A program made the position numbers and the translations under genes. From the NCBI RefSeq assembly GCF_025311495.1, contig NZ_CP104398.1, positions 1,116,001 to 1,180,000 on the forward strand: DNA of 64,000 bases, given 5' to 3'. Source of the DNA: Limosilactobacillus oris. Lineage in GTDB: Bacteria > Bacillota > Bacilli > Lactobacillales > Lactobacillaceae. Every line of letters begins with the position of its first letter. Positions within the stretch are counted from its first letter, which is position 1. The notes beneath the pieces were generated by a model. The model was given only the letters and a program-made list of their open reading frames with translations. It ran no database searches and was not told where the DNA came from. This document shows, in pieces, positions 17,418 through 26,110 of this stretch.

Positions 17418-18914
17418 ATGAATACTTCAAACATGGATACAGCTTTCTTTGGCCATCCTCGTGGTCTCTCAACCCTGTTCTTTACAGAAACGTGGGAACG
17501 GTTTAGCTACTACGGAATGCGTGCTATTCTCTTATTTTACATGTACTATGCAGTCAGTAAGGGTGGCTTGGGAATAAATCAAACTATTGCTGCTTCTATC
17601 ATGGCCATCTATGGGTCAATGGTTTACTTGTCTAGCGTTGTTGGCGGCTGGCTAGCTGATCGGCTTTGGGGTGCCCGCCGAACGGTACTTTATGGTGGTA
17701 TCTTGATTATGTTTGGCCATATTGCCCTATCGCTTCCCTTTGCTAAGGGAGCCTTGTTTGCCTCGATCGGTTTAATTGTGGTCGGAACCGGTTTGCTTAA
17801 GCCCAACATTTCCGATATGGTCGGCGGACTATACAGCGAAACGGATCGTCGGCGAGACGCCGGTTTTAGTATTTACCTATTTGGTATCAATTTAGGTGCC
17901 GCAATTGCTCCATGGGCGGTTCCCTGGGCGGCATCCGGTTTTGGCTTTCACCTTTTTGGCAATCAAACCAACTTCCACGCTGGATTCTCACTAGCTGCGT
18001 TTGGAATGTTTTGTGGCTTGGTCCAATACGTGCTCGACGGTAAAAAATATTTAAGCAAGGACAGTCTCTACCCAAATGATCCGCTAACGGAGCAACGAAC
18101 ACCAATAATAGCAAAATCTCTTCTTGTCATCGGTACATTTATTGTGTTATTGCTGATTTTAGCGGCGTTTAACCAGCTTACTATTACTAACCTAATTACG
18201 ATTATCACCATCATCGCAATCGCCCTGCCACTCTACTATTTCATCTGGATGCTTAACTCTAAGAAAGTAACGTTAGTGGAAAAGAAACGAGTAATCGCAT
18301 ATATTCCCTTATTCATTTCCGCAGTAATTTTTTGGATTATCGATGAATCGGGCTCAGTTGTTTTAGCCTTGTTTGCGGAACAACGCACTATCCTTCACTT
18401 AGGCAGTTGGCACTTTACTGCTGCTAACTTTCAAACGCTTAATCCGCTCTTTATGATGCTACTAACCCCATTGTTTGCAACTCTGTGGGACCATCTTAAA
18501 AAACGTCCTAGTGCTCCAGTAATGTTTGTGGCCGCACTTGTTTTTGCCGGGTTGTCATATGCTTTCATGGCTCTTCCAGGACTAATTTATGGAACAACGG
18601 CGGGACGGGTATCACCATTCTGGCTGGTCGGTTCATGGTTCATCGTTGAACTAGGGGAAGTTTCGCTTTCGCCAGTGGGACTGTCAATTACTAGTCACCT
18701 AGCACCCCAGGCTTTTAAGTCTCAAATGATGAGCATGTACTTCCTAGCTGATGCTGCTGGGCAGGCGGTGAACGCGCAAATCGTTAAATTTTACTCGTCA
18801 GCAACTGAGGTTCCTTACTTTCTAACAATTGGCGCCATTAGTATCGGTGTAGGAATTATCCTACTCTTCTTTGCTAAACCTATTAACCGGCTAATAACCC
18901 GGACGACTAATTAG
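17418..18914 (+). CDS. dtpT: Proton-dependent di/tripeptide transporter (POT/PTR2 family)
   Basis: 498 residues, about fourteen membrane helices. FFTETWERFSYYGMRAIL is the first PTR2 signature (ExxERFxYYG), and GTGLLKPNISDMVGGLY, GINLGAAIAPW and EVSLSPVGLS also match. It imports di- and tripeptides with protons. GGAGGTG precedes the ATG at 17418 by seven bases; eight upstream codons are open but not supported. A serine-hydrolase gene follows after 24 bases, and the divergent dipeptide epimerase suggests that the imported cargo includes L-Ala-D-Glu-type peptides. The region is lower in GC than most of the window. Confidence 0.9.
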   Translation: MNTSNMDTAFFGHPRGLSTLFFTETWERFSYYGMRAILLFYMYYAVSKGGLGINQTIAASIMAIYGSMVYLSSVVGGWLADRLWGARRTVLYGGILIMFGHIALSLPFAKGALFASIGLIVVGTGLLKPNISDMVGGLYSETDRRRDAGFSIYLFGINLGAAIAPWAVPWAASGFGFHLFGNQTNFHAGFSLAAFGMFCGLVQYVLDGKKYLSKDSLYPNDPLTEQRTPIIAKSLLVIGTFIVLLLILAAFNQLTITNLITIITIIAIALPLYYFIWMLNSKKVTLVEKKRVIAYIPLFISAVIFWIIDESGSVVLALFAEQRTILHLGSWHFTAANFQTLNPLFMMLLTPLFATLWDHLKKRPSAPVMFVAALVFAGLSYAFMALPGLIYGTTAGRVSPFWLVGSWFIVELGEVSLSPVGLSITSHLAPQAFKSQMMSMYFLADAAGQAVNAQIVKFYSSATEVPYFLTIGAISIGVGIILLFFAKPINRLITRTTN

Positions 18915-18938
18915 TTTATCAAGAAAGAAGTATTAATC

Positions 18939-19691
18939 ATGCAAACATTTGAAAAACAATTAAAGGCCACTTGGCAGGAAATTATGGAAAACTACAATAA
19001 TGCCGCTGCCATCGCTGTGCAACCACTTTGGGATGACCATGAAGAAGTCGGCTTTACTAACTATCCTAATCTCCGCTATGAAACCGCTAGTACAGTCAAA
19101 GTTGCAGTTTTAACCCTTTTGCTTCACACAACTGGTGGCTGCTTGGATCAAGCTCAGCAGGACTTAGCATCCCGCATGATTTGCAATAGTGACAACAAGG
19201 CTACCACGACCATTCTGGAAAATTACCTCGGTGGAATGTTAGCACTAACGGCTGTCTATCACGGCTTAAAAATGAACAACACTACGGCTTCCACTTGGTG
19301 GGGTACTACACTGACGGTCCCACATGACCAATTAAAGCTACTGCGGTTAATTTACCAGCAAACAGACAATGACTACCTCACTGACCAATCTCGCAGGTAC
19401 ATTAGACATCTAATGGCCAACATAAATTATCAACAACAGTGGGGAATTTCAGCAGGCAGTCCCCGCTTCTTTCTCAAAAACGGCTGGCGACGGGCTAGTG
19501 ATAACCAGAAGTGGGAAGTGCACAGCATTGGCTACATTCCGAATGGCTATCATAGTTACCTAATTGCTATTTATACCCGTAATAACCGCAATTTTAATTC
19601 AGGCGTTAGCTATGTTGAAAAATTAGCTAAGGCTACTCGGCAAATTCTAGAAAAGGGAGAGTGGGACAGAACTAGCTTGCCTAGTTCGTAG
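18939..19691 (+). CDS. Beta-lactamase-related serine hydrolase, no signal peptide
   Basis: 250 residues with the class A fold signatures: STVK (Ser51, Lys54), NSDNK (SDN 84-86) and KNGW (180-183) in place of the usual KTG. N-terminus MQTFEKQLKATWQEIMENYN is polar and has neither signal peptide nor anchor, so the enzyme is probably cytoplasmic, unlike true beta-lactamases and PBPs. It lies in one operon with the peptide transporter (24 bases apart, AAGAAAG before ATG). A role in processing D-amino-acid peptides or muropeptides is plausible. A catalytic function is likely because the Ser/Lys pair is intact; the substrate is unknown. Confidence 0.75.
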   Translation: MQTFEKQLKATWQEIMENYNNAAAIAVQPLWDDHEEVGFTNYPNLRYETASTVKVAVLTLLLHTTGGCLDQAQQDLASRMICNSDNKATTTILENYLGGMLALTAVYHGLKMNNTTASTWWGTTLTVPHDQLKLLRLIYQQTDNDYLTDQSRRYIRHLMANINYQQQWGISAGSPRFFLKNGWRRASDNQKWEVHSIGYIPNGYHSYLIAIYTRNNRNFNSGVSYVEKLAKATRQILEKGEWDRTSLPSS

Positions 19692-19697
19692 TCCCAC
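19661..19697 (+). terminator. Hairpin overlapping the end of the serine hydrolase gene
   Basis: gtgggac (19661-19667) pairs with gtcccac (19691-19697), with an inner aactag/ctagtt stem. No T-run follows. Confidence 0.45.
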
Positions 19698-19866
19698 CAC
19701 CGTCGACGCGTAGCTAGCCTGTAGGAAGGATGGCTACGCCGCGAAGCAAGCCTATTTGGGGTTGGTAAAATGCTGATTTATCAGCGTTTGAACTGCCAGC
19801 CAGCTACTGCGTTGTTGCATTATTATCTTTAAAATAGCGAAGAGACTGAGTTAATTCCCAGCCTCA
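19698..19866 (-). repeat. Dispersed intergenic repeat, inverted copy
   Basis: On the minus strand this follows the same order of blocks as the copies at 30414 and 61694: GAGGCTGGGAATTAACTC, an AT-rich block, the cagtagctggctgg block, a gctgataaatcagc palindrome, the ccaaataggcttg block, and catccttcctacaggcta. It is shorter at the 3' end. No ORF is present. Confidence 0.75.
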
Positions 19867-19871
19867 TATAA

Positions 19872-20020
19872 AAAGCCGGACGATGAATCAAAAAGGAATT
19901 CATTGTCCGGCTTTATGTATACACAGGAAATCGTTCCTAATACCATGTAATTGTAATTACCACAAAAAAGGAAAAACCGAACCACAATTTTTGAGGATTC
20001 AAAAATCATGGTTCGGTTTT
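19872..20020. terminator. Two tall hairpins between converging genes
   Basis: First stem 19872-19888 with 19897-19914. Second stem about 19972-19991 with 20001-20020. Each is nearly perfect over more than 16 bp. They fill the gap between the serine hydrolase and the surface-protein gene and probably insulate both transcripts. No gene is seen in 19692-20090. Confidence 0.6.
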
Positions 20021-20090
20021 CTATATCAAAGGCTAAGGTCAAAATAGTTTTTTTCCCAGCCTCTTGTATTTGACTATTATTATTTGCTAA

Positions 20091-22500
20091 CTAGTTTTCG
20101 CGCTTCTTGTTCAAGCCGAGGAAACCGAGCAGACTAGCAACTGCACCCATTCCTAAGCCAAGAACAGCAGCTTGGTTGTTGTTACCAGTTTGTGGCAACT
20201 GTTGGGCATTGTGACTGTCCTTTGCAGGTGTAACCTGCTTGCCAGTTTGGGTTGGAACTACTGATTGACCAGGTTGGCTAGTCCCTGGAACCACGCCAGG
20301 CGTTCCTGGGTTAGCAGACGTAGTAGGGGTTGTTGGATTTTCTGGGGTCGTCGGGTCAGTTGGGTGATCCGGAGTTGGGTCGTTCGGGTCGATGATTTCT
20401 GGCGTGTAGTAAACATTTACAGTCTGGTTGCTAGAAGGATCATTCGGGTTGACCTTAGCGGCAGCAACTTCAGTAATTTCAGGGTTCTGGTAACCGCTAA
20501 CCTTTGGTGAAGCAACTGCTGTCCAGCCATCGCCGGTAAGCAGGTTGCCCTGAGCGTCAACGTAACCCTTGAGCTGGCCAGTAACCTTGTCAACCAAGGC
20601 CGTCCGGCTAGCCTTAACAGGCTGCACTACTGAAGTAGCAACCGGTTCATTGGTCTTGCTATCCAGATAGTTGATCGTCCGGGTGTAAGTGTGGTTCAGC
20701 TGGTCGGCGTAAGTCCCGGCTGGGAACTTTGGGCCATCAGGTACAGATGGGGTTGCCGGCTTGTCCGGGGTAACCGTTACCGTATCGTGTTCAACGTTGA
20801 TGGTCACCTTCTGGGTACCCTTAACGATTGAGCTTGATACAACCACCTCGTCGGCGTTCAGAACCTTGTATCCGGCCTTTTGCAGTTCAGCAATGGTCGT
20901 AGCCTTGTCGTAGCTAACCGGAGTGTTGACATCCTGATCGCCAGTGTTGTAAGCGTAGTTATCCAGGTCCTTGTTATCAGTAACATCGTGAACAGTTACG
21001 ATCACGTTCCCCTGGTCCTTAGCGTAAACAAAGGTCGTTACGTATTGGTAAGCAGTGTATTCACCATTCGTAGCCCCTTCGGTCTTAACCAGGTGGTAGC
21101 CTTGGATGTCCTTTGGCTTAGCAGTCCATTCACCAGCCGGGTTCCAGTATGCAGCACTGTTAATCCCCTGGTTGGTTTGATCAGGGTTAGCGGCGTTTGT
21201 AGCGAGAGTGTCACTATCAGCTAGCTTGTTGCCCTGTTCATCAACGTAGTTAACTTGAACTGCCTGGTTTGAAATTAAGTAAATCTTTGTCCAAGTAGCG
21301 TAGTAGTTGTAGTAATCGTCATTGAAGATCTTGTTGGTCGTACCGATGTAGGAGAAGCCCTGCTTCTTGTAACAGTCAATCAGATCTTGCGTACGCTTTT
21401 CAACGTCACCGTTATCTGCACTATTCTTCAGGCCGTAAACTCCGTTGATGGTGAATATACCTGGTAAGTTTATCCAGTTATTAGCAGAAATCACTGCTCC
21501 TGCACTGCCCTTGCCTGGGGTTGTCGTAGCCGATTCAGCGTTATCCATTACTTTCTTATATTGGAAAGTCAAGTAGATATAGTTCTTATCTTGAAGGGAG
21601 TTCTGGGTTTGACCATCAATCTTCCCTTCAATCAGCGGTGCTGAAACCAGCTTGTAACCCGGGACGTTAATTACAGCCCCTTCGTACTTAGAAGCGTCTG
21701 GTGCCTTTGGGTCACCAGCCAGCCGTTCTGGCGATACGGTCGACATGTAGTAACTTGGCAACTCCATTGAAGCCAAAACATGACCGTTATCAGTGTCAAC
21801 ATATTGAACCTTAATTGGCGACAGAACACCGTAGTTCAAGGTAAGGTTGATTTTTCCTTCTACCATCCCATTTTCCAGAACCCGCGTCTCAGGAGTAAGT
21901 ACCCCCTTCTTCATAAGGGCATAACCATTAGCGTCAAAGTCAAAGTATTGATCTAATATTTCAGGGTTCAGTAACTGGCATCCCGCAACTGGTGCCTTAA
22001 AGTTTTGTGCAGTGGTCGCGCCAGGATAAACAACCGGTCCCTTGTAGTCACTCTTATATTCATAGAGACCAGTCATCTTGTTCAGCACTTGAATGTTGCC
22101 GCCACGAGTAACGTCATGGAAGTTTACCGTAATATTGTAGTAATCTGGTGCCTTGGTTTCGGCCGCCTGGCTATTGTTGTTTTCGGCAGCTGGCGTAACA
22201 TTGGCAGTTGCTTGGTTAGCAGTTTGGTTGTTGTTAGCAGCCGCCTGCGTGTTCGTGTCCTTAGCAGCTGCTGCATTATTTTCGCTTACTGGTTGATTAG
22301 TGGTTGCATGGTTATCGTTCTGCGTACACTTGTCAGGGTTGACTACCGCTGGCTGGTTAGCCGCATCGCTCTGGGTGTTAGTATCTGCGCTAACAGAGCT
22401 AGCTCCTATGAAAGTCAAACCAATCAAGACTGAGGCAACGCCAACGCTCAACTTTTTTAATCGTAAACCGTTGGTGCTTCTGTGCTTGCTTCTTTAACAT
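20091..22500 (-). pseudogene. LPQTG surface protein with MucBP-type repeats, frameshifted in the signal peptide
   Basis: The main frame (20091-22451) codes for 786 residues starting inside a YSIRK-type signal (SVGVASVLIGLTFIGASSVSA). The missing N-terminus, KKQAQKHQRFTIKK, lies in another frame from the ATG at 22500. One extra base in a run of six A/T (22453-22458) separates the two. After the signal come an Asn/Ala/Gln-rich region, then MucBP/Mub-like units (IKVQYVDTDNGHVLASMELP, VQVNYVDEQGNKLADSDTL, YTRTINYLDSKTNEP), a Pro/Thr-rich linker, LPQTG, a hydrophobic stretch and LNKKREN. It would be sortase-anchored and probably bind mucus or other host glycans. As written the signal is out of frame, so export should fail unless the tract slips. 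The rest of the coding region is intact. Confidence 0.8.
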
Positions 22501-22808
22501 TTCATTTTGATTATTTTATGCTGCTTTCCATGTTTGATTATCAAGTGAAAATAATAAAAAATTACTATTCGCGTTTTTAAAACGTTGTTATATCAGCGTT
22601 TGTAAATGATAATTTTTTTATTATAATTTTGAAGATATGATTATTTTTGCTTATCTGCCGATTTTTGTTTATCACTATTGCCGAAAAGCATCGACTATTC
22701 ACTGATAAGTGGATAAGCAAAATAAAAAAACAGCCTGACAGCTAACTATCATGGTCAGCTGTCAAGCTGGTTAAGTTCATAACTGAGGCTCTCGTTCTAA
22801 CACCGGGA
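22501..22808. other. AT-rich intergenic region
   Basis: About 300 bases with no ORF of note. It must hold the surface-protein promoter (minus strand; TTGATA and TAAAAT are visible at about 22512-22541). It also has gcttatc/gataagc inverted copies (about 22649 and 22712) and the thioredoxin terminator at the right. Confidence 0.5.
22724..22769 (-). terminator. Terminator of the thioredoxin/TerC/RluD group
   Basis: Stem cagctgaca-type (22731-22744 with 22752-22768), followed on the minus strand by seven T. Confidence 0.75.
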
Positions 22809-23129
22809 CTACTCTTCGGCTAACTTCCGGTTAAAATAATGGGCCAGTTTTGCCTCTGGGTATACCCCGGTGACTTTTTCCTTGGCGACCCCATTCCGAA
22901 AAACGACCAGTGACGGGATGCTCATTACCTTATAATGCTGGGCAAGCTCTTGGCCGTTGTCGACGTTGAACTTCACAAATTTAATTTGCCCCGCAAACTG
23001 CTGCTCCAGCTTTTCTAAGACCGGCGCCATCATCTTGCAGGGGCCACACCACGGTGCCCAAAAGTCAACGACCGTCAGCGGCCCGGTAATCGTCTGGTCA
23101 AAGTTCTCTTGTGTTGCTTCAATTGCCAT
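22809..23129 (-). CDS. trxA: Thioredoxin
   Basis: 106 residues, full length for thioredoxin, with the active site WCGPCK (Cys28, Cys31), VDFWAPW before it, and the cis-proline in SIPSLVVF. It reduces protein disulfides in the cytoplasm. Its ATG overlaps the stop of the TerC gene upstream by one base, so the two are translationally coupled. The terminator follows at 22769-22724. Confidence 0.95.
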   Translation of the reverse strand: MAIEATQENFDQTITGPLTVVDFWAPWCGPCKMMAPVLEKLEQQFAGQIKFVKFNVDNGQELAQHYKVMSIPSLVVFRNGVAKEKVTGVYPEAKLAHYFNRKLAEE

Positions 23130-23887
23130 TACTTTTGCTCCTTTTGTTCATCTTTACCACGCCGGATAAAGTGGACAATAATTGTCAGTCCAAATACTAT
23201 CAGCATAAAGATGCCAAAGTATTGTGATGGTATTTCGATGTCGATTGCCGGAATCGTCAAGAAGAGCTTAATCGCAATCACAAAGATCAAGGCATACGCC
23301 ATTGGTTCGAGTTCCGGAATTCTACGCATCAATTTCATGATAATCTCGGCTACTCCCCGCATGCAGGCAATCCCAATCAAGCCCCCAATCAGGACGATTA
23401 CCGGGTTAGGTGAGACCGCCAGCGAAGCTAACACCGAGTCAATAGAGAAAATGATGTCCATAAATTCGATCTGGGCAACGACCAGCCAGAAGCGTTTCCG
23501 GCCCGTCACCCGGTCGGCAGTTGTGCGGACTTTTCGTCGCCGCCGGCCGTGGTAGCGATTATGGAAGAACCGGTATACCAGATACATCAGGTAGGCGGCC
23601 CCGATTACTTTGATTTCCCAGAAGTTGATTAGGTAGACCCCAATCCCGATGATTAAGAAGCGGAAGAGGTAAGAACCCCAAATTCCGTAAAAGAGGGACT
23701 CCTCCTGCTCCTTGAGGGTTGGCAGCACCCGGGTTTGCGCAGCTAAAACGACCGCATTATCGACTGACAGTAGGCACTCAATTATTACTAGCGACAAAAT
23801 AATGAGCCAATCCTGGCCTGAGGTAATAACCGTTGCCCAGTTATGCGGGTCAAAAAACGGCCCATATAACTTTTCTAAAAGTGACAA
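23129..23887 (-). CDS. TerC family integral membrane protein
   Basis: 252 residues with about seven helices. LLSVDNAVVLAAQ and FSIDSVLASLAV carry the paired Asp-rich TerC motifs, with EFMDIIFSIDS before the second. TerC/Alx proteins are linked to manganese export and metal loading of secreted proteins in several bacteria. A basic loop (RYHGRRRRKVR, about 103-113) faces the cytoplasm and the C-terminus is charged. GGAGG lies just before the ATG at 23887. It is coupled to trxA and lies 20 bases after the pseudouridine synthase gene, so the three may share one transcript. Confidence 0.88.
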   Translation of the reverse strand: MSLLEKLYGPFFDPHNWATVITSGQDWLIILSLVIIECLLSVDNAVVLAAQTRVLPTLKEQEESLFYGIWGSYLFRFLIIGIGVYLINFWEIKVIGAAYLMYLVYRFFHNRYHGRRRRKVRTTADRVTGRKRFWLVVAQIEFMDIIFSIDSVLASLAVSPNPVIVLIGGLIGIACMRGVAEIIMKLMRRIPELEPMAYALIFVIAIKLFLTIPAIDIEIPSQYFGIFMLIVFGLTIIVHFIRRGKDEQKEQK

Positions 23888-23907
23888 TTAGTGTCCTCCT
23901 TGTAGCA

Positions 23908-24837
23908 TTATTTGCAATCTAACTTTTCTAAGTCGTATTTTACCAGATAATCCGTAAAATAGGACGGCAAAGGTGCCGTAACCTGAATTCTTTTAAAAGA
24001 AAAGGGCAGGACCAATTCCTGTTTGGCGCCGTGCAGCAGCATCCGTGAAGAACTATCCCGGCCGTACAAGGGGTCACCAATAATCGGGTGCCCATGGTAG
24101 GCAAGGTGGACCCGGAGCTGGTGGGTCCGTCCCGTTGCGAGCTGCAGGAGGACGAGCGTGCGATTGTGCCGGCTTGCCAGCACCTGGTAGTTGGTTTGCG
24201 CTGGTTTGGCATTTTCGCCAGCGACGCAATACTTACGCACGTCCCGTGGATCCTTGCCCAGGGGTTCAGTAAACTTTCCCCGGCCGGTCAGGTTGCCGGC
24301 AACCACTGCCAGGTAACGACGGTGAATTTGCCCGGAGCTGATCAAGCGGTTGAGGACCGGCACAACCACCGGATTTTTAGCAATAATCATTGCCCCGCTG
24401 GTCTCCTGGTCAAGGCGGTGGACCATAAAGGCTCCGCAATTCTTTGCCGTTAGGTAGCCCGCCACGTCGTTCATCAGCGTCCCCGTTTCGCCGTGATAAT
24501 TTGGGTGGCTCTTTTGTCCTTGCGGCTTATTGACCACTACCAGGTCTCGATTTTCAAACAGGACCCTAACCCGTGGTGCGCTGGTCGGTCGGTAATCATT
24601 TGCCGCCGGGGTTCGGAACTCATCCCCGTTAAAAGCCAGCGTCACCCGGTCCCTAGCTGCGACCACCGTGTTCATATAGGCATAGCGACCATTTAGCAGG
24701 ACATGGTGACGGCGGCGCAAAAAGTGAACATAGCGGTTCGGCAACAGCCACTGGTCATGCAGTAAAGTCCGAAGGCTGCAACGAGCCTGGTTCTCCGGCA
24801 GGTGCTCCTCAATTTTCCAGCGAATTTTGTCCGTCAT
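23908..24837 (-). CDS. RluA/RluD family pseudouridine synthase
   Basis: 309 residues. An S4-like N-terminal region (about 20-80; LPNRYVHFLRRRHHVLLNGR) precedes the catalytic domain, with NKPQGQKSHPN, HRLDQETSGAMIIAK (catalytic Asp in HRLDxxTSG), TGRTHQLRVHLAYHGHPIIGD and DPLYG. It isomerises uridine to pseudouridine in rRNA or tRNA; which site cannot be told. GAGGGGTGG precedes the ATG. It is first in the group with terC and trxA. Confidence 0.9.
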   Translation of the reverse strand: MTDKIRWKIEEHLPENQARCSLRTLLHDQWLLPNRYVHFLRRRHHVLLNGRYAYMNTVVAARDRVTLAFNGDEFRTPAANDYRPTSAPRVRVLFENRDLVVVNKPQGQKSHPNYHGETGTLMNDVAGYLTAKNCGAFMVHRLDQETSGAMIIAKNPVVVPVLNRLISSGQIHRRYLAVVAGNLTGRGKFTEPLGKDPRDVRKYCVAGENAKPAQTNYQVLASRHNRTLVLLQLATGRTHQLRVHLAYHGHPIIGDPLYGRDSSSRMLLHGAKQELVLPFSFKRIQVTAPLPSYFTDYLVKYDLEKLDCK

Positions 24838-24965
24838 TTTTCCACCCCTCTTATACGTTAGTTTTATTTTATAATTATTTCCCGGGAAATGGAAAAGCGT
24901 CCTCTTTACTTTTCCCCGTTTATAGCGTTGAATATTAATGTAAGCACTTATAGGAGGTGAATAGC

Positions 24966-25883
24966 TTGCTCAGTACCGAAGAAATTAACGATCACAGTCG
25001 GTGGATCAGTGTATTTGAACCACTCCCCCGCGAGCGGGCAGACCTGATCAAAAAATACGAAGTGACCCAAGAACTGCTGGACTATGCTATTGACCCCTAC
25101 GAAAAAGCCCGGGTTGAAGTCGACCCGGATGCGGGGGTAACCTTGTTGATTTTCGACGTCTACGTCCCGACCCACGCGGTGACCGCTCCTCAGACGGCCC
25201 CCATTGGGATTATGCTGACAACCAATAATATTATTACCTTCACCAATGCCAAGACGAACTTTGTTAACGGGATTATCGCCAACCAGCTTAAAATTTTGCA
25301 GAAGCGGGGCCCGATTACCGATAAGCTCAACCTGGTTTTCCCGGTTCTTTACCGGCTCTCGACGAACTACTTTGGTCCCCTCCGCCGGGTTGATCAGCAG
25401 CGGCAGCAAATTCAGCGTAATTTGCAAAAACGAACTGGGCGAAACGCCATTACGGAGTTCATGGAAATTGAAACCGGCTTGGTCTACATGTTAACTTCTC
25501 TCAAAGGAAACGTCTCCCTGCTAGAGGAGTTCAAACGGCGGTTTGCCCCCCGGATGTCGACCCGGCAGCGCAACGACCTGGACGACGTGATCGTCGAAGC
25601 ACAACAGGGGCTGGAGATGGCCCAGATGACCTCTGATGTCTCCGAGCGGGTCTCCAACGCTTACAGTAAGGTTTTGGATAGCGACCTGAACCAAACGATG
25701 AAGTACCTGACCATCTATTCGATTGTCCTATCAATTCCTACCATTGTTTCGGGATTTTATGGCGAAAACGTGAAACTGCCCTTAGCTGATGGGAACCTTT
25801 CCTGGCTCCTCACCCTGGTAATTACTCTCGTGCTGATGGTCGCCTGCGTGATTTTCCTCATCAACCGCCGCTGGTGGAAGTAA
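24966..25883 (+). CDS. corA: CorA-like divalent-cation channel with a GEN motif
   Basis: 305 residues from the TTG at 24966. A cytoplasmic alpha/beta and long-helix domain is followed by two C-terminal membrane helices and a basic end (LINRRWWK), the CorA plan. The Mg-selectivity motif GMN at the end of the first helix reads GEN here (SGFYGENVKLP, DNA tatggcgaaaac). Since the Met is near-invariant in Mg-transporting CorA, transport selectivity may differ. AGGAGGTG lies six bases before the TTG; the in-frame GTG at 24957 lies inside that site and is not used. Monocistronic, with the guanine riboswitch of the next gene following. Confidence 0.85.
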   Translation: MLSTEEINDHSRWISVFEPLPRERADLIKKYEVTQELLDYAIDPYEKARVEVDPDAGVTLLIFDVYVPTHAVTAPQTAPIGIMLTTNNIITFTNAKTNFVNGIIANQLKILQKRGPITDKLNLVFPVLYRLSTNYFGPLRRVDQQRQQIQRNLQKRTGRNAITEFMEIETGLVYMLTSLKGNVSLLEEFKRRFAPRMSTRQRNDLDDVIVEAQQGLEMAQMTSDVSERVSNAYSKVLDSDLNQTMKYLTIYSIVLSIPTIVSGFYGENVKLPLADGNLSWLLTLVITLVLMVACVIFLINRRWWK

Positions 25884-25944
25884 CCCCCTTGCACGACGAC
25901 AGTGAGGGTGGTAGGATTACTAACATCGAACAAGCAAATTAATA

Positions 25945-26008
25945 GCCTATATAATGCCGAGATATGGTCGGCAGTTTCTACCCGGAGCCTTAAATTCCGG
26001 ACTATAAG
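25945..26008 (+). promoter_or_regulatory. Guanine riboswitch (purine class)
   Basis: Contains the core elements TATAATgccgaGATATGG, GTTTCTACC, and a P3 stem ccgg with AGCCTTAAAttccGGACTATA. The junction pyrimidine that sets specificity is C (26002), as in guanine- rather than adenine-sensing aptamers. A strong terminator follows at 26030-26065. Confidence 0.93.
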
Positions 26009-26029
26009 CGTTTCAATACTTATACTAAA

Positions 26030-26065
26030 AAGAAGCTGCGGCATTTCCTTGCCGCAGCTTCTTTT
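26030..26065 (+). terminator. Riboswitch expression-platform terminator
   Basis: agaagctgcggc (26031-26042) pairs with gccgcagcttct (26051-26062), followed by tttt, between the aptamer and the permease gene. Confidence 0.85.
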
Positions 26066-26110
26066 ACTAGGCTGTGATTTGACTTTCATTGTTATTAGGA
26101 GGAATTTCTT

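Noticed and set aside
24957-24965. GTG start for the CorA-like gene
   Set aside because: The codon overlaps the AGGAGGTG ribosome site itself; the TTG at 24966 has proper spacing.
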